Source of the DNA: Alphaproteobacteria bacterium
Lineage (GTDB): Bacteria > Pseudomonadota > Alphaproteobacteria > Geminicoccales > Geminicoccaceae
Length of the DNA stretch: 64,000 nt
NCBI GenBank assembly: GCA_026990035.1
Contig: JALSIM010000009.1
Coordinates: 185,709-249,708 of the forward strand
Reading direction: 5' to 3'
The notes under the pieces are model-generated. The model ran no database searches, was not told where the DNA came from, and was given only the letters and a program-made list of their open reading frames with translations. The position numbers and the translations under genes were made by a program. The first letter of the stretch is position 1. Every line of letters begins with the position of its first letter. This document shows, in pieces, positions 1 to 9,523 of this stretch.

Positions 1-701
1 CCGTCCCGTGGCACCGAAAGCCCGGTGGCGTTGGCGATCGCCGCCATCTCGATGGCCGATTTGGTGCCGTCGAGGAAGGAGTTGAACATCTTCGGGTTCA
101 TCCCCGAAGCGGCGGCGTGTTCGGGGGAGATGCCGTAGTGCTCCCAGACGGTGTCGGGCGTGGAGGCGTGATAGGCGGGCAGATATTTGGTGCCCTTGCC
201 GGCGGCGACCACCGGAAAGCCGCAGCTCCGCGCCCAGTCCACGAGTTCGCAGACCAGCGCCGGCTGATCGCCGTAGGCGAGGCTGTAGACGAGCCCGGCG
301 GCGCGGGCGCGGCGGGCGAGGGCCGGGCCGCAGAGCACGTCGGCCTCGACGTTGACCATCACGAGATGGAGACCCCGGTCGATCGCCGCCAGCGCGTGCC
401 GGGTTCCGGCCAGGGGATCGCCGGTGGCCTCGACCATCACCTCGAGATCCGACCGCGCCAGGGCTTCGGCGGCATCGGTCAGGACCGGCAGGGCGGCGAG
501 CTCCGCCTCGCTCCAGCCGGCGGACCGCAGATTGGCACGGGCCCGTCCGGGGTCGAGATCGGCGACGACGGCGATCCGCATGCCCGGCTGCCGCCGCACC
601 TGGGCCGCGAACATGGTCGCGAACTTGCCGCAGCCGATCAGGGCGATGCCGATCGGCCGATCTTCCCGGGCACGGGCATCGAGGCGTTCGGCGAGGTTCA
701 T
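1..701 (-). CDS. Homoserine dehydrogenase-like NAD(P)-dependent oxidoreductase, C-terminus outside the window
   Basis: About 233 N-terminal residues are visible and the gene runs off the left edge. An N-terminal Rossmann fold shows IALIGCGKFA near residue 20, followed by VVADLDPGRAR and VMVEATGDP. The segment GKGTKYLPAYHASTP near residue 185 is typical of the COG4091 'predicted homoserine dehydrogenase' family, which often has a C-terminal SAF domain; that part is not in the window. The substrate is not established for this family. The ATG at 701 follows GGGGAGGAACCGTG, a strong ribosome binding site. The gene lies about 200 nt behind a plausible promoter (908-936), with an intrinsic-terminator-like hairpin (831-860) in between, so attenuation is possible. 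The family assignment is fairly sure; the reaction is not. Confidence 0.75.
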   Translation of the reverse strand, partial: MNLAERLDARAREDRPIGIALIGCGKFATMFAAQVRRQPGMRIAVVADLDPGRARANLRSAGWSEAELAALPVLTDAAEALARSDLEVMVEATGDPLAGTRHALAAIDRGLHLVMVNVEADVLCGPALARRARAAGLVYSLAYGDQPALVCELVDWARSCGFPVVAAGKGTKYLPAYHASTPDTVWEHYGISPEHAAASGMNPKMFNSFLDGTKSAIEMAAIANATGLSVPRD

Positions 702-830
702 CACGGTTCCTCCCCCTCCCGGCCGGTACGCGGGGCGGCCGGCCGGGCGCGAGGGAACAGGAGAACCCGGCCTCCGGTCAAGACCGGTTCGCAGCCCGTG
801 GGACGGTTTCGGGAGAGGCTCGATGCGGAC

Positions 831-860
831 GAAAAAGCAGGAGGCGCTCGCACGCCTCCT
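831..860 (-). terminator. Intrinsic terminator, minus strand
   Basis: The arms AGGAGGCG and CGCCTCCT form a perfect 8-bp stem with a 6-nt loop. A GC dinucleotide and a run of five T follow on the minus strand. It could end transcripts from sdhB, which stops 190 nt upstream, or act as an attenuator for the oxidoreductase gene. Confidence 0.65.
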
Positions 861-901
861 CTCGAGATCGGACCTGCGTGTGTGGGCTTGCGCCTCTTAT
901 G
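831..901 (-). ncRNA. Candidate small RNA or attenuated leader upstream of the COG4091 oxidoreductase
   Basis: This is the only gene-free stretch over 300 bases (702-1049). On the minus strand a promoter-like pair, TTGGCC (931-936) and TATTAG (908-913) with a 17-nt spacer, predicts a start near 901. About 45 nt later comes an 8-bp perfect hairpin (arms 839-846 and 853-860) followed by TTTTT. The transcript would be about 70 nt. GAGGCGC near its 5' end (890-896) can pair with the 3' arm of the terminator, which is antiterminator geometry. It could be a stand-alone small RNA, a leader of the gene starting at 701, or only the distant terminator of sdhCDAB. I see no leader peptide and no known riboswitch. 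Confidence 0.3.
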
Positions 902-907
902 GCGTTA

Positions 908-936
908 CTAATACACGTTTTCGGAACACGGGCCAA
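908..936 (-). promoter_or_regulatory. Putative sigma70-type promoter of the 831-901 leader
   Basis: TTGGCC (931-936) and TATTAG (908-913) are separated by 17 nt. Each hexamer matches the consensus at four of six positions, within a locally AT-richer stretch. It points at the terminator-ended leader and the oxidoreductase gene. Confidence 0.35.
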
Positions 937-1049
937 GGCAAAATTGCCGGACAATCGAGAGGGATTTCTCAACTATGAGTTTACTCACCGGCGATTTCCG
1001 GAAGCGATGGTGATGTCGGCGAAAGGTCCGATGGTTCGGGCCGGTCCGT

Positions 1050-1832
1050 TCAGAGACTGCGTTCGACGAGCCTTTTCTTGATCTCGGCGATGGCCTTGGC
1101 CGGGTTGAGCCCCTTGGGGCAGCTGTTGGTGCAGTTCATGATCGTGTGGCAGCGATAGAGCTTGAAGGGGTCCTCGAGATCGTCGAGCCGCTCGCCGGTG
1201 GCCTCGTCGCGGGAATCGGCGATCCAGCGGTAGGACTGGAGCAGGACGGCAGGTCCGAGATACCTGTCCCCGTTCCACCAGTAGGACGGGCAGCTCGTCG
1301 AGCAGCAGGCGCAAAGGATGCATTCCCACAGACCGTCCAGCTTCGCCCGTTCCTCGGGGCTCTGCCGGTATTCCTTCTCCGGCACCGGCGAGCGGGTCCG
1401 GAGCCAGGGCGAGATGGATTCGTACTGGGCCCAGAAGGGTTCGAAATCGGTCACCAGATCCTTGATCACCGCCATGTGCGGCAGGGGATGGACGGTCACC
1501 TCCTCCCCGGGCACCTCCTCGATCGCCTTGATGCAGGCGAGGCCGTTGTGGCCGCCCATGTTCATGGCGCAGGAGCCGCACACGCCCTCGCGGCAGGAGC
1601 GGCGGAAGGTCAGGGTGCTGTCGATCTCGGTCTTGATCTTGATCAGCGCGTCGAGAACCATCGGCCCGCAGTCGGCGAGATCGATCACATAGGTGTCGAT
1701 CCGCGGGTTGGCGCCGGAATCGGGATCGTAGCGATAGATCCGGAACGTCTTGGGTCGCTTGGCGCCGGACGCCGCGGGCCAGGTCTTGCCGGGCTGGACG
1801 CGGGAATTCTTCGGCAGGGAAAATTCGACCAT
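1050..1832 (-). CDS. sdhB: Succinate dehydrogenase iron-sulfur subunit SdhB
   Basis: The 260-residue electron-transfer subunit of complex II, at the cytoplasmic membrane face. It relays electrons from the SdhA flavin to quinone. The N-terminal ferredoxin domain carries the 2Fe-2S ligands (Cys80, 85, 88, 100; CREGVCGSC). The C-terminal domain has [12 protein letters not shown] (from Cys171) and a second cluster, Cys228, 234 and 238 (CTNSCPKG), for the 4Fe-4S and 3Fe-4S centres. The length is normal. The ATG at 1832 lies 32 bp after sdhA, last in sdhC-sdhD-sdhA-sdhB. Confidence 0.97.
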   Translation of the reverse strand: MVEFSLPKNSRVQPGKTWPAASGAKRPKTFRIYRYDPDSGANPRIDTYVIDLADCGPMVLDALIKIKTEIDSTLTFRRSCREGVCGSCAMNMGGHNGLACIKAIEEVPGEEVTVHPLPHMAVIKDLVTDFEPFWAQYESISPWLRTRSPVPEKEYRQSPEERAKLDGLWECILCACCSTSCPSYWWNGDRYLGPAVLLQSYRWIADSRDEATGERLDDLEDPFKLYRCHTIMNCTNSCPKGLNPAKAIAEIKKRLVERSL

Positions 1833-1864
1833 AGGTTGATGACCCCCGTTGACGGCCGCCTGTG

Positions 1865-3655
1865 TCAGTAGACCCGCTTCTGGGGCGGGAAGGGTTCGAC
1901 CTCGTTGCTCAGGGTGCTCAGATGCACCGGTCTCGTGTCGAGTCGCGGCCGATGCTCGGCATCCACCCAGCAGAGCGTGTGCTTGAGCCAGTTCTCGTCG
2001 TCCCGCTCGGGATGGTCGTCGCGGGCGTGGGCGCCGCGGGATTCGGTGCGGTAGAGGGCGGAATGGATGGTCGCCACCGCCTGCAGCATGAGGTTTTCCA
2101 GTTCCAGCGCCTCGATCAGATCGGAGTTCCACACCCGGGAGCGGTCTTCGACTCGGATATCGGCGAGGCTTTCGGCCACCTCCTCGAGCTTGCGGCATCC
2201 CTCCTCGAGACTGCCCGCTTCCCGGAACACCCCGGCGTAGCGCTGCATGGTCCGCTGCATGGCGAGGCGGATCCGTCCGGTGGCCGTCGATCCCCTGGAG
2301 GCCAGGAGGCGATCGACCCGGGCGATGGCCGGTTCGCCGGCGTCTTTCGGCAGTTCCTTGTGGGGCGCGCCGGGGCGCACCGTCTCCGCCGCGTGATGGG
2401 CGGCGGCACGGCCGAAGACGACGAGATCGATCAGCGAGTTGCCGCCGAGGCGGTTGGCGCCGTGGACCGAGGTGCAGGCCGCCTCGCCGACGGTCGTCAG
2501 CCCGGGCACCACGGAATCGGGATCGCCGTTCTTCGGCGCCACCACCTCGGTGCGCCAGTTGCTCGGAATCCCGCCCATGTTGTAGTGGGCGGTGGGCACC
2601 ACCGGGATCGGTTCGCGGGTGACGTCGATCCCGGCGAAGATGCGGGCCGTCTCGGCGATCCCCGGCAGGCGCTGGTGGATCATCTCGGGATCGAGATGCT
2701 CGAGATGGAGCTCGATGTAGTCCTTGTTCGGGCCGCAGCCGCGCCCCTCGTTGATCTCGATGGTCATCGCCCGGCTGACCACGTCGCGGGAGGCGAGATC
2801 CTTGGCGTTGGGGGCGTAGCGCTCCATGAACCGCTCGCCTTCGGCGTTGGTGAGATAGCCCCCCTCGCCCCGCACCCCCTCGGTGATCAGGCAGCCGGCG
2901 CCGTAGACCCCGGTGGGATGGAACTGCACGAATTCCATGTCCTGCAGCGGCAGCCCCGCCCGCAGCACCATCGCGTTGCCGTCGCCGGTACAGGTGTGGG
3001 CCGAGGTGCAGGAGAAATAGACCCGGCCGTACCCGCCGGTGGCGAGGCAGGTCATGTGGGCGTGGAAGCGGTGGAAGCTGCCGTCCTCGATGCACATGGC
3101 GATGATCCCGCGGCACACCCCTTCCTCGTCCATCAGCAGATCGAGGGCGAAATACTCGTTGAAGAACTCGACCTTGTTCCTGAGGGCCTGCTGGAACAGG
3201 GTGTGGAGCATGGCATGGCCGGTACGGTCGGCGGCGGCGCAGGTGCGATAGGCCTGGGTCTTGCCGTATTCGAGCGACTGCCCGCCGAAGGCCCGCTGGT
3301 AGATGCGCCCGTCCTCGGTCCGCGAGAAGGGGACGCCGTAGTGTTCGAGCTCGTAAACCGCGGCCGGGGCGTTCTTGGTCATGTATTCGATGGCGTCCTG
3401 GTCGCCGAGCCAGTCCGAGCCCTTGACCGTGTCGTACATGTGGTAACGCCAGTCGTCCGCGACCATGTTGCCGAGGGCGGCGTTGATCCCGCCCTGGGCG
3501 GCCACGGTGTGGGATCGGGTGGGATAGACCTTGGAGATGCAGGCCACCTTGAGCCCCGCCTCGACCATCCCCACCGCCGCCCGCAGACCGGAGCCGCCGG
3601 CGCCGACGACGAGGCAATCGTAACGATGATCGGTGACCGGATAGGCTTCGGGCAT
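1865..3655 (-). CDS. sdhA: Succinate dehydrogenase flavoprotein subunit SdhA
   Basis: The 596-residue catalytic subunit, oxidising succinate to fumarate in the TCA cycle and respiratory chain. The FAD-binding motif [12 protein letters not shown] lies at residues 16-27. SHTVAAQGG holds His49, the expected covalent flavin attachment site. HPTGVYGAG and the substrate-site segment ending in [11 protein letters not shown] follow the family pattern. The length is standard. It starts 4 bp after the sdhD stop, so the two are translationally close. Confidence 0.98.
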   Translation of the reverse strand: MPEAYPVTDHRYDCLVVGAGGSGLRAAVGMVEAGLKVACISKVYPTRSHTVAAQGGINAALGNMVADDWRYHMYDTVKGSDWLGDQDAIEYMTKNAPAAVYELEHYGVPFSRTEDGRIYQRAFGGQSLEYGKTQAYRTCAAADRTGHAMLHTLFQQALRNKVEFFNEYFALDLLMDEEGVCRGIIAMCIEDGSFHRFHAHMTCLATGGYGRVYFSCTSAHTCTGDGNAMVLRAGLPLQDMEFVQFHPTGVYGAGCLITEGVRGEGGYLTNAEGERFMERYAPNAKDLASRDVVSRAMTIEINEGRGCGPNKDYIELHLEHLDPEMIHQRLPGIAETARIFAGIDVTREPIPVVPTAHYNMGGIPSNWRTEVVAPKNGDPDSVVPGLTTVGEAACTSVHGANRLGGNSLIDLVVFGRAAAHHAAETVRPGAPHKELPKDAGEPAIARVDRLLASRGSTATGRIRLAMQRTMQRYAGVFREAGSLEEGCRKLEEVAESLADIRVEDRSRVWNSDLIEALELENLMLQAVATIHSALYRTESRGAHARDDHPERDDENWLKHTLCWVDAEHRPRLDTRPVHLSTLSNEVEPFPPQKRVY

Positions 3656-3659
3656 CGGC

Positions 3660-4034
3660 TCAGCTCCCGATCGCGACCTGCAGGACCGCGACGATGCTGG
3701 AGGTTGCGAAGGCGAAGGCCAGCAGCTTGACCGCCACCAGCGCGCCGACCTTGAGGGCCGGGGTGTGGACGTAGTCCTCGATGATCGTCCGGAGGCCCAG
3801 CGCCCCGTGCCAGTAGGCCGAGATCAGCAGCAGGATCATCATCGTGGCATTGAAGTTGGAGCCCAGCCAGGCGCGGATTTCGGCGTAGGGAGCGCCCGAC
3901 AGCGAGATCATCGCGGCGACGAACCAGAGCCCGGTGAAGACGCTGGCGATCGCCGTCAGCCGCTGCAGTTTCCAGTGGCCGGTCCCGTGACGGGCGGAAC
4001 CGGAACCTCGCCGCACGGCCCGTGTACCGGACAT
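3660..4034 (-). CDS. sdhD: Succinate dehydrogenase membrane anchor SdhD
   Basis: A 124-residue hydrophobic anchor with three predicted membrane segments, starting at about residues 26, 56 and 93. The segment [18 protein letters not shown] resembles the SdhD quinone/heme region (HxxLGLQxIIEDYV in relatives). The N-terminus is basic and cytoplasmic ([13 protein letters not shown]). The ATG at 4034 follows sdhC by 11 bp. Assignment rests on this motif and on the position between sdhC and sdhA. Confidence 0.93.
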   Translation of the reverse strand: MSGTRAVRRGSGSARHGTGHWKLQRLTAIASVFTGLWFVAAMISLSGAPYAEIRAWLGSNFNATMMILLLISAYWHGALGLRTIIEDYVHTPALKVGALVAVKLLAFAFATSSIVAVLQVAIGS

Positions 4035-4045
4035 GACCCGCTCCC

Positions 4046-4435
4046 TCAGCCGAAAATCAGGATCAGCAGCCAGGTGAGGACCGTGAGCCCCCCCGCGGCC
4101 CCGATGACCACCCGGCTCGACAGTTCGGCGCTCTCCTTGTCGAGGCCGACGCCGGCGTCCCAGACCAGATGGCGGATGCCGTTCACGAGATGATAGAAGA
4201 GCACCAGGGTGAAGCCGAACAGCACCAGCCCGCCGAGGATGTTGTCGGTGGCCGCCCGCACCACGGCGAAGGATTCCGGGCCGCGGGCGAGGGCCGTCAG
4301 CCACCAGGTGAGCAGCAGCAGACCCAGGACCAGCGCCACCCCGGTCAGGCGATGGGCGATCGAGGTCGCCATCGTCAGGTACCAGCGATAGATCTGCAGA
4401 TGCGGCGAAAGCGGCCGGGCGGCCTGGCGAGCCAT
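4046..4435 (-). CDS. sdhC: Succinate dehydrogenase cytochrome b556 subunit SdhC
   Basis: A 129-residue heme-b and quinone-binding membrane subunit. RPLSPHLQIYRW and SIAHRLTGVAL are the SdhC family signature. HLVNGIRHLVWD (His82 and His89) contains the expected heme ligand. Three membrane helices are predicted. It is the first gene of sdhCDAB, and a promoter with an overlapping palindrome lies just upstream at 4487-4531. Confidence 0.96.
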   Translation of the reverse strand: MARQAARPLSPHLQIYRWYLTMATSIAHRLTGVALVLGLLLLTWWLTALARGPESFAVVRAATDNILGGLVLFGFTLVLFYHLVNGIRHLVWDAGVGLDKESAELSSRVVIGAAGGLTVLTWLLILIFG

Positions 4436-4486
4436 CTGATCTTCTCCCCGACGATCCGTGAATGCGCGTCACGCGAAGAACGGCGG

Positions 4487-4506
4487 TATTTCGCACGCGC
4501 GAAATA
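4487..4506. promoter_or_regulatory. Palindromic operator-like site over the sdh -10 element and start site
   Basis: TATTTCGC and GCGAAATA are perfect 8-bp inverted repeats around ACGC. They overlap the -10 hexamer and the expected transcription start. This is where a repressor dimer would sit; the regulator is unknown. Confidence 0.45.
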
Positions 4507-4531
4507 GTACGGGCAAGGGCAACCCTGTCAA
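4503..4531 (-). promoter_or_regulatory. sdhCDAB promoter
   Basis: A perfect -35 TTGACA (4526-4531) is separated by 17 nt from ACTATT (4503-4508). The predicted start is near 4496, giving a leader of about 60 nt to sdhC. Confidence 0.6.
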
Positions 4532-4569
4532 TCGACCCTGCTACGGGTCGCCGCAGCGGGCCCGCGATC

Positions 4570-6414
4570 CTATTCGGCGGCCGCCGCCAGCTCCGGCTCG
4601 CGCACCAGCTCCGCGGTCAGGCGGCGGAGTTCCTCCTCGTCGAGGGTCTCCACCTCGAGCAGCCGCTTCGCGCTCCGTTCGAGGATCTCGCGGTTGCGTT
4701 CGAGGATTCCCGAGGCCCGCGCGAAACACTCCTCGACGATCCGCCGGACCGCGAGATCGATCTCGCGGGCCGTCTGTTCGCTGTAGTGGCGCTCGGTGAC
4801 CGCCTGGCCCGGCGTCGGCTGGAGGAAGGGGGTGCGCTCGCTCTCGTAGGCGATGGATCCGAGCTTCTCCTCCATGCCGTAGCGGGTGACGATGCTGCGG
4901 GCGATGTCGGTGGCCTTGACGAGATCGTCCGCCGCCCCCGTCGAAAGATGGCCGAAGATCAGCTTTTCCGCCGCCCGCCCGCCGAGCAGGACGCAGATCT
5001 TGTCGAGCAGCTCCTCGCGGGTCATCAGATAGCGGTCCTCGGTCGGTCGCTGGATGGTGTAGCCCAGCGCGCCGATGCCGCGGGGGATGATCGAGACCTT
5101 GTGCACGGGATCGGTGCCCGGCAGGGCCATGGCGACGAGGGCGTGACCCATCTCGTGATGGGCGACGATCTCCCGCTCGCGGGGATTGAGCAGCCGGTTC
5201 TTCTTCTCCAGCCCGGCGACGATGCGCTCGATGGCGCGGGTGAAATCCTCCATCGCCACGGCCTCGGCCCGCCGCCGGGTGGCGAGCAGGGCCGCCTCGT
5301 TGACCAGATTGGCGAGATCGGCACCGGAAAAGCCGGTGGTCATCGCGGCGATCTTCTCGATGTCCACATCGGGCGCGAGCTTGATCTTCTTGACGTGGAC
5401 CCGGAGGATCGCCTCCCGGCCCTTCTTGTCCGGGCGATCGACCAGGATCTGACGGTCGAAGCGGCCGGCCCGCAGGAGCGCCGGATCGAGGATTTCCGGC
5501 CGGTTGGTGGCGGCGAGGACGACGATCCCCTCGCTGGGGTCGAAGCCGTCCATTTCGGCGAGGAGCTGATTGAGGGTCTGCTCGCGTTCGTCGTGGCCGC
5601 CCATGCTCGGCAGCGAGGAGCGCGCCCGCCCGAGGGCGTCCAGCTCGTCGATGAAGATGATGCAGGGGGCGTGCTTGCGGGCCTGGTCGAACAGATCGCG
5701 TACCCGGGCGGCGCCGACGCCGACGAACATCTCGACGAACTCCGAGCCGGTGATCGAGAAGAAGGGCACCCCGGCCTCCCCGGCCACCGCCTTGGCGAGC
5801 AGGGTCTTGCCGGTTCCCGGCGGGCCCACCAGCAGCACCCCCTTGGGAATGCGGGCGCCGAGACGGCCGTATTCCTTCGGGCTCTTGAGGAACTCCACCA
5901 CCTCCTGGAGCTCCTGCTTGGCCTCGTCGACCCCGGCCACGTCGCCGAAGGTGACGCCGGTGTTCTTCTCCATGTAGACCTTGGCCTTGGAGCGGCCGAT
6001 GGACATCAGCCCGCCCATCCCCTGCCGCTCGACGATGTGGCGGAAGAAGAAGGCCCAGATGGCGAAGAACAGCACGATCGGGATGACCCAGGAGAGGATC
6101 GTGCGGATCAGGGTGTTCTCCACCGTACCGGTGAATTCCACCCCGTAGCGCTTGAGCTCGTTGGCGATCCGGGGATCGACCCTGGGGGTGACGAAGCGGA
6201 GCTTGCCGTCCTGGGGTTCGGCGAAATAGCCGGTGATGTACTGATCGCCGATCACCACCCGCTCGACCTTGCCCTCCTCGAGATACTGCTCGAACCGGCT
6301 GTAGGGGATCACTTCGGTGGTCCGGGAGGTCTGCCACCAGTCCTGGATCAGCAGGAGCAGGATGAAGGCGGCGATGACGTACCACAGGTGGAACTGGGCC
6401 TGCTTGTTGTCCAC
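4570..6414 (-). CDS. ftsH: ATP-dependent zinc metalloprotease FtsH
   Basis: A 614-residue membrane-bound AAA+ protease that degrades misfolded membrane proteins and regulators. There are two N-terminal membrane segments (about residues 11-24 and 107-124) around a periplasmic domain. Walker A is GPPGTGKT (197-204), Walker B is IFIDE (about 253-257), and the zinc site is HEMGH (420-424), where many relatives have HEAGH. It is slightly shorter than the common 640-residue form. The start is GTG at 6414, preceded by GGAGAGGAGCC. It is not linked to glmM or folP as in many bacteria. It may be a second FtsH-type paralogue; the rest of the genome would decide. Confidence 0.95.
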   Translation of the reverse strand: MDNKQAQFHLWYVIAAFILLLLIQDWWQTSRTTEVIPYSRFEQYLEEGKVERVVIGDQYITGYFAEPQDGKLRFVTPRVDPRIANELKRYGVEFTGTVENTLIRTILSWVIPIVLFFAIWAFFFRHIVERQGMGGLMSIGRSKAKVYMEKNTGVTFGDVAGVDEAKQELQEVVEFLKSPKEYGRLGARIPKGVLLVGPPGTGKTLLAKAVAGEAGVPFFSITGSEFVEMFVGVGAARVRDLFDQARKHAPCIIFIDELDALGRARSSLPSMGGHDEREQTLNQLLAEMDGFDPSEGIVVLAATNRPEILDPALLRAGRFDRQILVDRPDKKGREAILRVHVKKIKLAPDVDIEKIAAMTTGFSGADLANLVNEAALLATRRRAEAVAMEDFTRAIERIVAGLEKKNRLLNPREREIVAHHEMGHALVAMALPGTDPVHKVSIIPRGIGALGYTIQRPTEDRYLMTREELLDKICVLLGGRAAEKLIFGHLSTGAADDLVKATDIARSIVTRYGMEEKLGSIAYESERTPFLQPTPGQAVTERHYSEQTAREIDLAVRRIVEECFARASGILERNREILERSAKRLLEVETLDEEELRRLTAELVREPELAAAAE

Positions 6415-6591
6415 GGCTCCTCTCCGGATCTCGGACCGCTGGCGTTCTCCTGCATGTAGGCGCTCCCGGGCACGCCGTCGAGACGGGCTCGACGGAGGCC
6501 GGCCGGAATCATCTCCGGCAGCTTCGCCGCACGGCCGGGGCGCCGCCGCATCCGCGCCCGGTCGGGACCCTCCGGATCGCGAGTCGGCGCC

Positions 6592-9270
6592 TCACGGATC
6601 CTCTCCGGCGGCGAGCAGGCGGTGGAGCTCGTAGAGCAGATCGAGCGCCGCCCGCGGCGACAGGGAGTCGGGATCGATCTCCCGCAGGCGGGCGAGCGCG
6701 GGATGATCCGGGGGCGGCGCGGGCGGGGCGTCGCGGAGGGCCGAAAACAGCGGCAGATCCTCGGCCAGCAGCGTCGCCGGCGCCCCCGCCTCGGCCGCTT
6801 CGAGACGGCGCAGGACGCGGGAGGCGCGGCGGATCACCGAAGCCGGGAGACCGGCGAGGCGGGCCACCTGGATGCCGTAGGAGCGATCGGCGCGACCGGG
6901 GACCACCTCGTGCAGGAACACCACATCGCCGCGCCATTCCCTGACCCGCATGGTCCGGGCGGCGAGTTCCGGGAGCTTGCCGGCGAGGGCCGTGAGCTCG
7001 TGATAGTGGGTCGCGAACAGGCCCCGGCAGCGGATCCGGTCGTGGAGATGTTCGACCACCGCCCAGGCCAGCGACAACCCGTCGAAGGTGGCGGTGCCGC
7101 GGCCGATCTCGTCGAGAATGACGAGGCTGCGCTCGGTGGCCTGATTGAGGATGGCGGCGGTCTCCACCATCTCGACCATGAAGGTGGAGCGGCCGCGGGC
7201 GAGATCGTCGGCCGCCCCGACCCGCGAGAAGAGCCGGTCGACGAGCCCGATCTCGGCCGCTTCGGCGGGCACGAAGCTGCCGCACTGGGCGAGCACCGCG
7301 ATCAGCGCGTTCTGGCGCAGAAAGGTGCTCTTGCCGGCCATGTTGGGGCCGGTCAGGAGCCACAGGCGCCGGCCCTCCGAGAGATCGCAGTCGTTGGCGA
7401 CGAAGCTCGCGTGGCGCCGGGCGAGGGCCTGCTCGACCACCGGATGGCGGCCCGCCTTCACCCGGAACACCGGTTCCTCGCGGATCACCGGGCGCACGTA
7501 GCCCTCCTCGGCGGCGAGGGTGGCGAAGGCGGCGGAAAGGTCGATCTCGGCGAGGCTGGCGGCGGTGGCCGCGATGTCCGCGGCGGCCCCCAGTACCGCC
7601 TCGAGGAGATCGGCGAAGATCGCCTGCTCGCGCGCCAGCGCCCGTTCGGCGGCGCCGGCCAGCTCGCGTTCGAGGGCCGCCAGCTCCTCGGTGGCGTAGC
7701 GGGTGGCGTTGGCCATGCTCTGTCGCCGGAGGAAGCCTTCCGGCACCTTGTCGCGATGGGTGGCGGTGACCTCGATGTAGTAGCCGAGCAGGTTGTTGTG
7801 ACGGATCTTGAGGGAGGGGATGCCGGTGTCCTCCCGGTAGCGGGTCTCGAGGGCGGCGATGTGCCGCCGCCCCCGATCGCGGAGATCGCGCAGCCCGTCG
7901 AGTTCGGCGTCGACGCCGGTGCGGACGAAGCCGCCCTCGCGGGCGGCGGGCGGCGGCTGCTCGACGAGGGTGCGGGTCAGCCGGCGGGCGAGCGGTTCGA
8001 GATCGGCGATCCCGGCGGCGAGGGCGGCGAGGGGCGGCGCCGCCTCCCGAAGCAGGCCGGCGAGACCGGCCGCGGCCGCGAGGCCGCGACCGACGGCCAG
8101 GAGATCACGCGGCCCGCCGCGGCCCAGCGACAGGCGGGAAAGCGCCCGATCGAGATCCGGTGTGCCCTTGAGGAGCTCGCGTACCTCGCGGCGCAGCCCG
8201 GAATCGTCGACGAAGGCCTCGATCCGGTCGAGACGTTCGCGGATCGCCGCCGCGTCGCGGAGGGGGGCCGCCAGGCGGTCGGCCAGCAGGCGGGCGCCGG
8301 CCCCGGTGACGGTGCGATCGACGGCCTGCAGCAAGCTCCCTTCCCGCTCGCCGGAAAGATCCCGCAGGAGCTCGAGATTGCGGCGGGTGGCGGGATCGAT
8401 CCGCATCACCCGCTCGGGTGCGATCCGTCGCGGCGGCTCGAGACGCGGCAGGGCGCCCTTCTGGGTGAGCCGCAGATAGTCGAGGAGCGCCCCCGCCGCC
8501 GCGAGCTCGGCCCGGGCGAAATCGCCGAGCCCTTCCAGGGTGAGGAGGCCGAAATGCTCGCGCAGCCGGCTCTCGCCGTGGAGACTGTCGAAGCGGAGGC
8601 CGGTCGCATCGTCGAGCCGCTCCCGCCAGTCTTCGAGCTGGGCGGACAGCGCCGGGTCTCCGGCCAGATCCGGCGGAGCGACGATCTCGCCGGGCTCGAT
8701 GCGGGCGAGCAGACTTCCGAGCTCGCCCGGATCGCAGGCCTCGGTGAAGAAGCTGCCGGTCGAGATGTCGACCCAGGCCACCGCCGCCTCGCGGCGGGTC
8801 CGGGCCACCGCCGCCAGATAATTGTGGCGCCGGGGATCGAGCAGGCCGTCCTCGGTCAGGGTGCCGGGAGTGACGACCCGCACCACGTCGCGGGCGAGGA
8901 GGGCCTTGCCGCCCCGCCGTCGGGCGGCGGCCGGATCCTCGAGCTGCTCGCAGATGGCGACCTTGAAACCCTTCCTGATGAGCCGCTGGAGATAGAGCTC
9001 GGCGCTGTGCACCGGCACCCCGCACATCGGAATGTCCATGCCGGCGTGGCGGCCCCGTTTCGTCAGGGCGATATCGAGGGCGGGGGCGGCGATTTCGGCG
9101 TCCTCGAAGAACAGCTCGTAGAAATCGCCCATCCGGAAGAAGAGGAGAGTCCCCGGATGCCGGGCCTTGAGGGCCTGGTACTGGGCGATCATCGGCGAGG
9201 CCCGGGCGGATTCCCCGGCCTTCGCCGGCTCCGGCCCGGGCGAGGCCGATTTCGCGCGATTCGCTTTCAT
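6592..9270 (-). CDS. mutS: DNA mismatch repair protein MutS
   Basis: About 892 residues; recognises base mismatches and recruits MutL. The N-terminal mismatch-binding motif is MGDFYELF (Phe50, Glu52 with this start). The C-terminal ATPase has Walker A GPNMAGKS near residue 631, ILDEIGRGT, and FATHYHEL. The start is ambiguous. ATG at 9270 is used here; another in-frame ATG at 9303 has a GAAGG about 8 nt upstream and would add 11 residues. Both lie before the conserved MIAQY region. Confidence 0.96.
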   Translation of the reverse strand: MKANRAKSASPGPEPAKAGESARASPMIAQYQALKARHPGTLLFFRMGDFYELFFEDAEIAAPALDIALTKRGRHAGMDIPMCGVPVHSAELYLQRLIRKGFKVAICEQLEDPAAARRRGGKALLARDVVRVVTPGTLTEDGLLDPRRHNYLAAVARTRREAAVAWVDISTGSFFTEACDPGELGSLLARIEPGEIVAPPDLAGDPALSAQLEDWRERLDDATGLRFDSLHGESRLREHFGLLTLEGLGDFARAELAAAGALLDYLRLTQKGALPRLEPPRRIAPERVMRIDPATRRNLELLRDLSGEREGSLLQAVDRTVTGAGARLLADRLAAPLRDAAAIRERLDRIEAFVDDSGLRREVRELLKGTPDLDRALSRLSLGRGGPRDLLAVGRGLAAAAGLAGLLREAAPPLAALAAGIADLEPLARRLTRTLVEQPPPAAREGGFVRTGVDAELDGLRDLRDRGRRHIAALETRYREDTGIPSLKIRHNNLLGYYIEVTATHRDKVPEGFLRRQSMANATRYATEELAALERELAGAAERALAREQAIFADLLEAVLGAAADIAATAASLAEIDLSAAFATLAAEEGYVRPVIREEPVFRVKAGRHPVVEQALARRHASFVANDCDLSEGRRLWLLTGPNMAGKSTFLRQNALIAVLAQCGSFVPAEAAEIGLVDRLFSRVGAADDLARGRSTFMVEMVETAAILNQATERSLVILDEIGRGTATFDGLSLAWAVVEHLHDRIRCRGLFATHYHELTALAGKLPELAARTMRVREWRGDVVFLHEVVPGRADRSYGIQVARLAGLPASVIRRASRVLRRLEAAEAGAPATLLAEDLPLFSALRDAPPAPPPDHPALARLREIDPDSLSPRAALDLLYELHRLLAAGEDP

Positions 9271-9523
9271 CGCCGGATGACCATCACCAATGGTTGAAAT
9301 CATCCTTGCCCTTCGCCGCCGATCCCGTATACTCCGATATGGCGCGGCGACGGCGGGGCCGCCGGCGCGCCCGGGACCCGGGGAACCGTCGGTCGGCAGG
9401 CGTGCGTGGAGAAGTCCGGACGGGCCAGGAGGGCGGTATGGGTTCGCATGGACGGAGCCGGATGTTGGGCGTGACGAAACCGCTGGCTGCGAAGACGGGT
9501 CGGCAGATCCTCCGGGGGCCATC

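Noticed and set aside
117..911. A 264-codon open frame on the plus strand
   Set aside because: It is antisense to the oxidoreductase gene, with shadow composition (Gly/Ala/Arg/Asp), no ribosome binding site and no known motifs.
1862..3730. Long open frames antisense to sdhA, ftsH, mutS, uvrC and rnr
   Set aside because: High G+C DNA keeps antisense frames open; these lack motifs and follow the codon pattern of the real gene on the other strand.
6348..6551. A 67-codon open frame upstream of ftsH
   Set aside because: It overlaps the ftsH start in another frame, has no recognisable motif and lacks a good ribosome binding site.
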